In this document: piece by piece, positions 26,685-36,900 of the stretch
How positions within the stretch are numbered: position 1 is the first letter of the stretch
Layout: each line of letters begins with the position of its first letter
Assembly: GCA_038502055.1 (NCBI GenBank)
Contig: JAXRKN010000033.1
Span: 124,001-188,000, forward strand
Reading direction: 5' to 3'
Source: Tanytarsus gracilentus
Lineage: Eukaryota; Arthropoda; Insecta; Diptera; Chironomidae
DNA: 64,000 nucleotides
The notes under the pieces: model-generated
Database searches by the model: none
Seen by the model: the letters and a program-made list of their open reading frames with translations, nothing else
What the model was told of the DNA's origin: nothing
Translations under genes and position numbers: made by a program

Positions 26685-26720
26685 TATATAAGTACACCAC
26701 AGTTGAAGACCATACAGCAA
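26685..26720 (+). promoter_or_regulatory. Orphan TATA-type core promoter motif
   Basis: TATATAAG at 26685-26692 is preceded by CACCCC and followed at about 25 bp by a CACAGTTGAAG initiator-like sequence. The layout resembles a strong insect TATA/Inr promoter. The only frame directly downstream is about 19 codons (start near 26729), so either the transcript is non-coding, spliced to an unseen exon, or the match is chance. Confidence 0.25.
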
Positions 26721-27769
26721 AATGTAACATGGAAATGGTCAAAATGGAAGTTTTTAATTTTTTTAATTATCCAACAGTGAATTTATGAACATCGTAATGA
26801 AATTAATTGGACACTTGCTTCATCACCGCTGGGGAGGACGAAATTCATTCGAGTTTTTTTATTAATAAAATCACTTGAAGGGACATTATGATAATGTGAC
26901 TTTGTAAGAGGAATTAAGAAGTGAAAATTGTCGCAACGAAGCACTAAGCACTTCCAAATCCACTTTACACATAAACAAAACACGCGCACCCAACGCTTAA
27001 GTACACGATGATGATGATGAGCGAGTAAATGAAGGAAGAAAATCACTTAGCTAACACGAAAAGTTACTTTGACAAATTGGCTTCAAGGAATGCTCGTGTG
27101 TGTGTGTGCGTTTGTGTTTATGCCCTCCTTATGTGTGCGTATGCAAATTGCGGGGCTTAACGCAAAAGCAAGGAAAATCTCATCAGAATACGGAAACTTA
27201 ATTTGCCTTAAAGGCATTTTATTTACACTTAATGATTCCCTCGTACACAAAGCGAGGCATAAGGTATTACACGAAAATGTAATAACAACACGTTAAATCT
27301 TAAAATACTCCTCTCCTCTCTTCCTCTTGATTAAAACTTAATGCTTGCGCTTGTAAAATTTGAATGAGTGATAAAATTGGCTTCAATTGAAAATTTATTC
27401 GCGAGACAATAATAGAGCAATATCGTTCTTCGTGATGATTTTTTATTAGTACTCGAGATGAGAAAGAATGCTGTAAATGTGCTGCATAAAGATTTATGGT
27501 GAGAGATTCTGTTCGCGCGATAACACATTTTCAAATTAAAAACTTTGTCGTTATTTTGCATTTTATTCATGCAATATGCTGGTTGTTGGTGTGAGAGAGT
27601 GAACGTCCTCGAGCAACAATCACTGTAACTATGTCGGTTTGAAAAACTTCTACTACAACCCAGGTGGTATTTTTTTAAATTCAGAATTAATTCGATCGTG
27701 ATTAAAATTTAAATCCATCTGTTTTAGATTAAAATTTCAAAGTGGAATTAAATTAAATTCGTTATGGAA

Positions 27770-27840
27770 ATTTAATCTGAATTGAAATGGATTTAAAATT
27801 TAATCTGAATTGAAATGGATTTAAAATTTAATCGGAATAA
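27770..27840. repeat. Short tandem AT-rich repeat
   Basis: An AT-rich unit of about 34 bp containing TTTAATCTGAATTGAAATGG is repeated about two and a half times with few differences. It overlaps the 3' end of the minus-strand frame at 27821-28132. No function is apparent. Confidence 0.6.
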
Positions 27841-28132
27841 AAATCAAATTAATTTTCTTAGTGAGATTCTTAGAATATCTGATTCTAGTTAAAGAAAACT
27901 CAAAATTCCAACTGGGTTCCATTTTCACGCGGACACTTGATGGCATGACAATAAGCATAAATTCAAACGCTATTAAAACGACGAATATCGTATTCAACAT
28001 AAAAAGCCATTTATAACATCCACTAAATCTCCGCTTTTTACTATTTTCATATTGATTGATTTTTTCATGCGCTTGAACTTTTACAACACATGCAATGTCG
28101 ATTGAGCGGAAATAAAATGAAACTTTTAACAT
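27821..28132 (-). CDS. Hypothetical small protein with one membrane segment
   Basis: A 103-codon frame on the minus strand. It contains a basic stretch (NSKKRRFSGCYKW) followed by a hydrophobic segment of about 22 residues, LFMLNTIFVVLIAFEFMLIV, then a polar tail. Basic-then-hydrophobic architecture suits a single-pass membrane protein or a first tetraspanin-like helix. No family match is recognised, the C-terminus runs into the AT-rich repeat, and a frame of this length can arise by chance. Weakly supported. Confidence 0.2.
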   Translation of the reverse strand: MLKVSFYFRSIDIACVVKVQAHEKINQYENSKKRRFSGCYKWLFMLNTIFVVLIAFEFMLIVMPSSVRVKMEPSWNFEFSLTRIRYSKNLTKKINLIFIPIKF

Positions 28133-28777
28133 TACGTAGTGTGTAAAGTATTCAAAATAACATTTTGATGTCCAAACTAAAAAACCCCTTTTTTCAATTA
28201 TTCAGGATGTTTTTATGTGACAATTTTGTTGTGTAACACTAATCAAATGTTTGCAAGTATGTCAATAACTTCAATTTTATACATCTCTTATAATTTCAGT
28301 TTGCTGTTTTATTGAAGGCAATTGACATAGCTGTAAAAACACAAAAATGGCAACCACAAAATTTTAAGCTTTCAACTTTTATTGTTTTAAGTGTATCGAA
28401 AAGTTTTTAAATTTTTATTTGGTTGAAAGATTAAAATTCCACCTAACAAATTGTGAATCACAATTAAAAAGAGCTTTTGTTTGAGTTCAACAATGATTAG
28501 AGATCCTGACGATGAGCATCGGTTCGATGATCATCGATGATCATCGAACCTTTTCGTCATCGATGATCATCGATTTTTTTTCCGATGACACCGATGACGA
28601 AAAAAATCAATTTTTGTGATCTTTTTAATAATTAAAATTAAAATTTATACACTTTTTTGTATTGAGTTTAATTTTTAAGCCTTATTGTGAATTTCAAAAA
28701 AATTCGTGAACTTGCAATCAAGTTCAGAAAAATTCAGATACAGCCAAAAAGACCGCAAACTCGTCCTACTTTATACT

Positions 28778-29360
28778 TAGAGGTTTCGAAAATCCCGGGA
28801 TTGAAAAAATGTAAACCCGGGATCACGGGATCCCGAAAACGGGATTTCAATATTTTAATATACAAATCTATACTTTTTGCTCATCATTAAAAAAAGTTAA
28901 AGGTCCTAAAAAAGTTTTTTTTCAACTTTCGTTGAGGCGTCGACTTTCAAGTCCATGTGACCAAGTTAGTGGCTTGAATTTCATGAAATTTTGGCAGCAT
29001 GTAAAGCAAGACATAGACAATCTGAAAAATGTATTCAAGTATTTAATTTCATATCTTAATATTTGGCCAATATGAACCCTCCAAAACCTACTGTGCACTT
29101 TCATAAGACAATAAAAGAATTTAAATAAACGATCAGCACATGTTTTTTTGAGAGATGACTTGTGAATACTCTCGTGGCCTTAGTTCTTATTCCATGCCTC
29201 TTTTCTTTCGTTCTCTCGAAGTTTTTTTTTAAACTTTCAAAAAATAACGACAAATTAGTGAAAAATTTGGATATTTTTAAATCCCGGGATCCCGAAGAAA
29301 AAACGCGGGATCCCGGGATTGAAAACTGTCCGGGATTTCGGGATCCCGCCGAAACCTCTA
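28778..29360. mobile_element. Nested hAT-like element E2
   Basis: Inverted ends TAGAGGTTTCG and CGAAACCTCTA with an 8-bp target-site duplication TTTATACT (28770-28777 and 29361-29368). The subterminal regions carry clustered CCCGGGATCCCG-type palindromes on both sides. It is 583 bp long, non-coding, and lies entirely within E1, so it inserted after E1. Confidence 0.85.
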
Positions 29361-29417
29361 TTTATACTGTATGAAAAAACACTAGTTTTTTTCCAGGGCT
29401 GAGAAGGTATGAAATTA

Positions 29418-29626
29418 GGGTCCTACAGTGCCCCGCAGTGCCTCAGTTGCTCTCTAGTGTCCTACAGTGCCCCCCAATGTCCTACAGTGCCCCCCAATGT
29501 CCTACAGTGCCCTTCAGTGTCCTGCAATGTCCTACAGTGCCCTACAGTGCCCTTCAATGTCCTCCAGTGCCCTACAGTGCCCCTCAAAGTCCTACAGTGT
29601 CCTACAATGTCCTACAGTGCTCCTTA
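29418..29626. repeat. 10-bp-period minisatellite, left array of E3
   Basis: About twenty imperfect copies of a decamer alternating between TCCTACAGTG and CCCYTCAATG forms. Because the unit lacks stop codons, all three plus-strand frames are open, which explains the overlapping 72-93-codon frames here. None is a gene. Confidence 0.9.
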
Positions 29627-29774
29627 GAACCCCACTTTTTCAAGAATGTGGAAAGAAGAACGAGGGTCAAAATTTGATGCTCACGCTGAAACTTGGCATG
29701 GATAATGATCAAGTTGCGACTAGTTGCAAACACTTTTTAGAATTTTGATTTGAGTTTAATTTTTTGAGTTATGA

Positions 29775-30292
29775 TCATTAAATGTCCGTCCGTCCGACAG
29801 TCTGTTCCATCCATATCTCAGCCCTTGAGCTACCTAGAGACTTCTAATTTTCGCTTAATGGTAGCTCTGAGGGTCTGTATGTACCCATTTTAGGTATTTT
29901 TTGAGTTATGACCATATGACATATGCCATGTACAGCCACTAATGTCCATTTTTCAAACAAATTTTCTTTATTGGCTTCATGGGTATCGTTGATCTCGTAA
30001 TTGGACCAGGAATCGATTGACATTGACAATTTTTGAGGAATGTCCATCATGGCCGGCCAGGAGTGCCATTAATGTCCATTTTTTAGAACTATGGCTTCAT
30101 GTATGTCGTTGAACTCGTAATTGGACCAGGAATCGATTGACATTGATGATTTTTGAAGCATGTCCATCATGGTCAGCCAGTAGTGCCACTAATGTTCATT
30201 TGTCAGAACTATGGCTTCATGGGTACGTTGAACTCGTCCTTTGATGCCGAGTGGGATGGAATAGGTCCGAGTCACCCACGAGTGGGTTTGAA
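29775..30292 (+). repeat. Dispersed repeat family F, copy 1
   Basis: Begins with GTCCG tetramer-like repeats and CTGTTCCAT, continues through CTAGAGACTTCTA and TGGTAG, then about 2.5 tandem units of about 125 bp (each with GGCTTCATG, TCGTTGAACTCGTA, AATCGATTGACATTGA and CATCATGG), and ends in CACCCACGAGTGGGTT. The same order occurs in reverse orientation at 47290-48347. The terminal inverted repeat expected at its left end is missing, so this copy is truncated. Confidence 0.8.
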
Positions 30293-30294
30293 AC

Positions 30295-30935
30295 ATTTTT
30301 TTTTTTCGATCTGGAAATTTTCAATTCACAAAGTCAAACAAGATTTATCTAAATTCTAATCTTAACTTGATGATAACTGACTTAATTGATCCAAAATTCA
30401 AAATTTTCAAGAAAATTAAACTTTAAATTTTTATCTACATGTAAACAAATGTTCACAAAATTCAGGGCGAGTAATTGGTAGATTTTGACAATTTTCGCTT
30501 TAAGTATTGTTTGAATGCATAAAATAAGAACAAAAACTGATTAATCAACCGATGTTACACTTGGATCATCAATTAACTTCACTAATTAGTTGATAAAATG
30601 AAAGTTGTTAGTAAAATATTTTTCAGAGCGAGTAATTTGTATCTACTGAAAATTTCGATGCTTTTATCAACTAATTAGTAAATTTAATCAGTTTTTGTTT
30701 TTTTTTCATGCATTCAACCCGTAATTAAACCGAAAATTGTAAAAATCTACCAATTACTCGCCCTGAATTTTGTGAACATTTGTTTACATGTAGATAAAAA
30801 TTTAAAACTTTAAATTTCTCGTAAAATATTGAATTTTAGATCAATTAAGCCAGTGATATATCAAATTTAAATAAGAATTTACATAAATCTCTGTTGACTT
30901 TGTGAATTGTAAATTCCCAGCTCGAGAAAAAGCAA
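30295..30935. repeat. Long hairpin (inverted repeat, arms about 290 bp)
   Basis: The sequence is nearly symmetric around 30614. For example, GTAAACAAATGTTCACAAAA at 30441 pairs with its reverse complement ending at 30787, and the outer arm at about 30313-30336 pairs with 30894-30917. The loop is about 60 bp. A transcript would fold into long double-stranded RNA. It lies inside E3 next to family F copy 1. Confidence 0.85.
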
Positions 30936-31202
30936 AAAAAATATTGAAAACAAAGTTCACTTTGTTTTTACGCTTGCCCCAATACCAAAACCAGAGAAAA
31001 TATTTCTAGTTTGTCCATGGGGAATTTTTTGCTTAAAATATATCGATAAAATATAACACAAGATATATGATTACTTATTAAAAGGCGAATTTTTAGACCT
31101 TAATTTTCAATTTTATATTAAAAATTATGTTTTTTTTTCTCAAAAGTATGTTTTTGGTGATTTCACAATATGAAAAATTATTTTTGTTGGTACTTTTTAC
31201 TG

Positions 31203-31376
31203 TTGTGCTTGTCCTGTGCCCTTCGTGTCCTGGTCCTGTGTCCTAGTGTCCTCGTGCCCCCCTGTCCTGTGCCTGGTTCCTCCAATGTCCTACAGTGCCC
31301 CACAATGTCCTACAGTGCTCTTCAATGTCCTACAGTGCCCTTCAATGTCCGTCAGTGTCCCCCAGTGCCCGCCAAC
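31203..31376. repeat. 10-bp-period minisatellite, right array of E3
   Basis: Same decamer family and same orientation as the array at 29418-29626 (GTCCTACAGTGCCC and variants such as GTCCTGTGCC). The two arrays sit subterminally at opposite ends of E3. Overlapping 82-90-codon frames here are repeat translations. Confidence 0.85.
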
Positions 31377-31552
31377 AACACATTTATTTTCATGTTCTCA
31401 GCCCTGGGTTTTTTTTAAATTTCCATGTTTTTCTCAGAAATTTAGATCAAAAGTTCGTCATCGATGCATCGATGATCATCGATGATGAACTTTTCGTCAT
31501 CGATGATCATCGAAATCGCATAATCGATGATTTAAGGATCTCTAACAATGAT

Positions 31553-33987
31553 GAATTTTTTACCTGAAAATGCAATGTAAGCCGCTTTGAAGTATTTACA
31601 ATGTGCTCAATATTTGTTTACTCGGAATTATTAAAACTTACAATTAAACAAAAATGTAACGTTGAAACATTTTATTGTAAAAAAGAGTAATTTTATCCTC
31701 TTGAAATTTGATTTTTGGATTAAATTTTTGCCACGAGCTTTTTCATGTCGATATTATGAAAAAGTTTCAATGTTAGAAATTCCGCAGAGCATTTTTGGTG
31801 ACGTTTGTTATTGTATCGATTTTTAAATAAAAATTTATAGCGGAGCTATAAAATAATTTTTAACTTTTTTACTATCACTGAAAACTGAATGTTAAAGTTT
31901 TCGGGTGTGCACTTCTTGCCGAGCATTTTTTATTTTTAAGAATAAAAAAATTGTGAGGAAAAACTTTTCGCTTTGTAAATTTCTCAACACAAAAGAGAGG
32001 AAAAAATTTACTTTGCATTTTCATGATTTCATTTCAATCTAAAAATGCTGAGAAAGAAAAAAATTTCTTCTCGTTACCGGCTTTTTCATCTCATTCACCA
32101 TGAACACCGAAAAATTATTGTCGAGAGCACATTTCGAAGTAATTTTAAAGCATCATTTTTATGCTCTCACGATGCGATGTAATGACGATCTTTTGTTTTC
32201 ATGTTTTTTTTACTGTAAATTTATCTTCAAGAAAATTTTCAAAGCTATTCTCATCTTCGTTAAACGCGAGACATCGAACAAAAATTTTCTTCTCATTTTT
32301 CTCGCTCTTAAGTGTGCGAGAAAATATTTTTTTACTCTAGTTAAACTCGTGAAAATTTTCACTCAGTTTTTCGCGGATCTTTGAAACTTTAACATCAAAT
32401 AAAAAAGCGATTCGATTTTTTTTCGTTTTAATTTTGAGATCGGGAGCAAGAAGAAGAGAAAAATTGCTCATCAAAAAAATATTCATTTCGATGATAAACG
32501 ACCGATTTATTTCGTCCAAATTAAATCATCAATAATTTATCAAATTATCAGCAAAGAAAATTCTTTTCGCGAAAGTTAGATGAGAAAAGTTATTTTTATA
32601 TAGGTGGAAAAAATTTTTCGCTACTTCTATCCCGGGTTTTGAAAATTGTGAAATTTTCATTTTCAACCGCAATCATCAAGCGCGAATTGCTTGAAAGGAG
32701 GAGGAGAGAGAGAGTCATGTAAGTGTGAGACGGAGAATGATTTATAAAAATAGCATAAAGAAAAAAGTGGCATGTCAAATTTATTAAATTGCTGTCGGTC
32801 GCCTTGAGAATGCATCGCAATGAGGAAGTTTGTGACTTTAACGACTGTTACTAAGAAGAGTATAGAGAGAGAGAGGGATACACGAAATGCAGAAAGAGTG
32901 TGACTGGTTCTTAGCGTTGCATTTTAAGGAAAATATGATTTATGCTGCCTGCAGCAGACAGCACCCAAAGAACGCTTAACTCTCTCGGAACTTTTGCAAT
33001 TTCCCTCCGAAATTCCTCAAGATTGCAGCAAACATAAAATTTACATGCTTTAAGTATTTTCGAGGGAATTTTTATTCGATATTTTATTGGGGTCATCGCG
33101 ATATCTTAAATCATCATTCTTGAATAAAAATTCCCCAAAATTGATTTTTTCGTAAGACTCGAATTACATCACAAGAGCAAAATTTATGCCTTTGATAATT
33201 ATTTGTTTACTCTATGAATTTTCTCATTGCCTTCATGCCCGAGCAGCACAGATTTGAACTTAAAAACTAAAATTTTCTAATTTCAAAAAAATTAATTGAT
33301 TTAAAAATTTAAATAATTTTTTTTATAAAAAAATAGCAAAATAATAATTGCGAAAAAATATATTTTTAAACGTCCATGACCATCCTCACTTTAAGTCTCG
33401 ATTTGCATCTCGGGACTGCAGTTTACATCCACAAATCTTTTCGCCGGTTTCGACTTGTATAAACTCGTAGAGAGGTCACTGTGTATAAACTAAAATATTT
33501 ATTGCATGCATAAAAATATGCTTGCTGTATGTGGTATAGCCGTCTCGCTATAAATAGAGTCGGCGTTTGTCTAAAAAAATATATAGAGAAGAGAGAAATT
33601 TTTTCCGTCTATAAATAAAGCATCGTCATATCGTTAATTCAATTTCATTGACTCCGCGCACTCTTCGGCGTTAGAGAGAGAAAAATGTGAGAAAATTTGG
33701 CCATTTGGACGTAAACAGATGATTATCTCGGACAGCAGTGCCATCAAGCTTGTACACACGCATTTTTCTATATATACCGCAAAGGCGTTTATTTATTGGC
33801 ACGCGAAAAAAATGGGGCCATTCATTTTTATTTTAGAGAAAAGATAAATAGGCTACACTCAAAGCTGTTGTTATGTATTCGAAGTTTCCTCATTGTCATG
33901 CTCTCTCGAGAAAAAAAAGTGGGATGATATCATACATCTAATACGATGCATCTTCATAAATAATTCCAGCTTGTCGAAATAATAAAA
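31553..33987. other. Upstream region of LUBEL
   Basis: About 2.4 kb between the transposon nest and the LUBEL start codon. AT-rich, with GAGAG tracts (for example 32861-32877) and TATAAATA boxes at 33549-33556 and about 33609. The 94-codon frame at 32100-32384 is Phe/Lys-rich and unsupported. The LUBEL promoter and 5' UTR most likely lie in the last 500 bp. Confidence 0.5.
33549..33556 (+). promoter_or_regulatory. Candidate LUBEL TATA box
   Basis: TATAAATA in a locally GC-richer context (CTCGC before, GAGTCGGCG after), 432 bp upstream of the LUBEL ATG. No strict initiator was recognised at +30, so this is a motif match only. Confidence 0.25.
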
Positions 33988-36900
33988 ATGTCGAATTCAA
34001 TGTGGAGAAGGACAATGCCTGATTGGGTGGTAAGATCAAATGAACATAAATCAAATCGATAAAAAAATGGTCTTTAATTTTCTCACATTTCTCAGAGTGA
34101 ACAAAATGGGAGAATTGGACCGGCACCACCCGTTTTGCCATCGAGAAAAATCAATCCTGATCCGGACTATGAGGTTATTGATTTTTCGCATCAGCAGTAC
34201 AGCAATACATCACCGCCCACATCACGCGCCATTAAAGATGTAATGCAAGCAAATCCAGCCGATGTTGGCCTCAAATGTGAACTTTGCGGTACAATTGGAC
34301 AAGTCATTAAGTGCGAGCAATGTGTCAAGAATTTATTCTGCATCAAGTGCGATGACATGTTTCATCGTCATCCAAAGCGACAAAATCATTTGAGAAAGGT
34401 AACTTGTGAAGTTAATTGATGGAAATAATTTAATTGAATATTTTTCAATAGCGTGTCGATTTGGATAATTTGCGGCCTCCATTGCCGCCCAAAATGTCAA
34501 CACAACCACCAGTTGCTCCACCCGTTCCACCGCCGAGGAAAAATCGCGGACGAAGTTGTCTCGCCAGTCCAATGCCCGAACGACGTGATCAGGTATGCCA
34601 TGTTTCCTAACTCACAAACACAAAAACACGGATGCAGTGCCTTAATGAATGAAATTGTGATTGAAAATGATTGATAGTGAAACAAAATATAAAAAGAAAT
34701 ATTTACAAAGTCTCCCCTAAAAAAAGTTACTTTAAATTTTCTCCGGTATGTCGCAAGATTTTTCTTTAATGAGCGCAAAGTGCTAAGTGCTAATCAATCT
34801 CGTTTGATTGACAACTTTCGTTCGTCAAACACATACGAGCGTGTGACTTGAATTTTCTTTCGCCATATCATGTTGAGAGTGTGATTGATATGAGGTAGGT
34901 TTAGATGACAGCAATTTGGCAATTAATAAATGAGGCTTGTGCGAGAAGAAGAAATTTCCCATTTCCATCCTAACTGACTAATTTGATCTTGAATATTCTC
35001 CGCATTAAGGCAATTAAGCAGCATCAATCGACGGCAGCATTTAATGCGACGTTGAAAGAAAAATTGGACAGTTTAAGGGATTCTCCTTCGAGCTTAAGAA
35101 CTCGTCCACTGCCTGACATTCCAAGTGAGCGGTTCCTCCTTTAATGTGTCAAGATATTTCATGTCTTTGGTTTCAGTGCCAGGAACGAGTAATGCGGCAA
35201 AGCAGCAGAATATTTTTGACGCAATCAAGAAGCCACCGTCGTTGGCGATGGAGAAAATTAAGAACTCGACAGCTGCAACGTTGGACCGTATGACGACTCT
35301 TCAAGCACGATATCGTCAACATAAGGAAACAATGAATTCCGATTCGAGTGAGAAGAGTCGACGAACGAGCACAGCATCTACGATTGAAAGCAATGTGAGT
35401 TAAAAGCCATTTTTGTGACACTTTTTGTGTAATTCACTGACACCGTGTTTATTTGTTTACCTTTAAAAGTCACCATCACCCTTTTCTAACCGACCACCCC
35501 TGCCACGGCACGTCACTAATCATCATCAACAGCACTGGGAAAATGGAAATGCACCGCGTCACTCTGACAGCTTTGCGAATACACTCCCACCACGTTCAAT
35601 GTCACTTGTCAACCCATCCGCATATCCCACCCAATTTTCGATTTCACCACAACACGGAGTAAATCAATCACAAAATGCTTTTATAAATCAGGCGCAAGTT
35701 AGTGGAATGGCGCCAATTCGACGTCCCGTACCGTTACCAGGAAATTTACAATCCACTCGCAATGTGAGTGCGTCGGCCTTCAATCTTAATCAGAACGCGA
35801 GCGTCGCTTATCCAGCCAATTTGCAGCAGCAATCAAATCAATGGGGATTTCCGTCAATGAATCAGGTTCGGTTGCGAGAAAGTCACTCGATTATACTTGA
35901 TTGAATTTGCTCTTTATACTTTATATATTCAGGCGCAATCGATGGCTCAAATCAATCTGATGCAAAATCAATGGCAGCATCGTCAACAGCAATGGGAAAC
36001 TTTTAACGGCTCAAATATGAGTCTCAATCTGCCGCCAAATCACTTTATGCCACACGAGGGCATGTGGAATCCGTGGATGCAGCCATACCCATATCCATAT
36101 CCAATGCCGAACGGTATGAGCTTTTCAGCTATAAAAGTAAAAATTAATTTCCCTCTCACAATTTAGGAATGCAATCACGTTCGAGAGTTCAATCGAGAAA
36201 TCCATCACGTGCCGCTTCACCAACGCTCAGTGTCCGTTCACGTCGCTCGGTGATGAGCTCGAGACAGAGACAACAGAAATATATGCAGCAAATTGATTTA
36301 ACTGATGACGAAGATTCCGATCTCGAATTTACGGATGACTCGCGTGCACGAATCAGGAAGAGCATTGAAGTGCTCAAACAAACAAGACAGAGAAGAAATA
36401 CTGAACAATTGGACTTGGATTATCGAGATACTGAAGTGATTAATCGGATACAGCGAATGAAAGAGAAATCGAAGCACATTCGAGAGCGTCGAAGTGGTTC
36501 ACTCACCAATTTTCCAGTGACAAAAAAAGAGCATCGAAGTGGTAGTCTAACACCATCCGATGATGAGCTTAGAAAGTTCTCAACGAAATTTCGTAAATCC
36601 TCATTGACATCGCCAATCCCACAGTCAAAGAAGAAACTTCTTTCCGATTCAGCATCCGAAAAGGAAACAGTTGGTAATAAGAAGCAAACAGCTGCGACAT
36701 CAAAAGTAATCAAAACTGAATCGGAGGGCGAGTCTGAGATCAAAGGTCAATGTGTCGTTAGAGAGTCTTCACCGGAGATTATTAAAGAGCCAATTAGTGA
36801 GAGTCGACCACTAACGATTGCAGTCGAAACGAATATCATTAAAAAGTCTGAAAATCAGTCTGTGAAAATTTCCACACCCATTAAGAGCACAAGACAAGAA

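Larger units (their letters stand above)
24265..28489. other. Intergenic spacer with a GC homopolymer island and a candidate promoter
   Basis: About 4.2 kb between the ClpX-like gene and the transposon nest. It contains a GC-rich homopolymer island (25238-25455), a short run of TTTTGGG-like repeats (about 25038-25062), an orphan TATA-type promoter motif near 26685, a short AT-rich tandem repeat near 27770-27840, and one minus-strand frame with a membrane segment. Each is listed separately where useful. No recognised gene. Confidence 0.5.
29393..31407. mobile_element. Nested hAT-like element E3
   Basis: Inverted ends CCAGGGCTGAGAA and TTCTCAGCCCTGG (with a short spacer in the right arm) are flanked by GTTTTTTT (29385-29392 and 31408-31415), a plausible 8-bp duplication though of low complexity. 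Inside are a 10-bp-period minisatellite at each end, a copy of the dispersed family F (about 29775-30292) and a long hairpin (30295-30935). It is 2,015 bp with no transposase frame. It sits within E1 and beside E2. Confidence 0.75.
28498..31544. mobile_element. Outer hAT-like element (E1) hosting two nested elements
   Basis: Terminal inverted repeats TAGAGATCCT (28498) and AGGATCTCTA (ending 31544) are bounded by an 8-bp target-site duplication ACAATGAT (28490-28497 and 31545-31552), the duplication length typical of the hAT superfamily. Just inside both ends are self-complementary arrays built from GATGATCATCGATGA-type units. No transposase frame is present. Removing the two nested insertions leaves an element of only about 0.4 kb, so it is non-autonomous. 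Confidence 0.85.

Noticed and set aside
29409..29748. Three overlapping plus-strand frames (72-93 codons) rich in Cys/Pro/Ser
   Set aside because: The 10-bp repeat has no stop codons in any plus frame, so all three are open by construction.
29418..31376. Spaced direct repeats considered as a CRISPR-like array
   Set aside because: Units are contiguous decamers without unique spacers, in a eukaryotic transposon; nothing CRISPR-like.
29393..31407. E3 ends read as CAGGGCTGAGAA without the extra outer C
   Set aside because: That boundary gives non-matching 8-bp flanks (TTTTTTTC versus GGTTTTTT); shifting by one base gives identical GTTTTTTT flanks and a longer inverted repeat.
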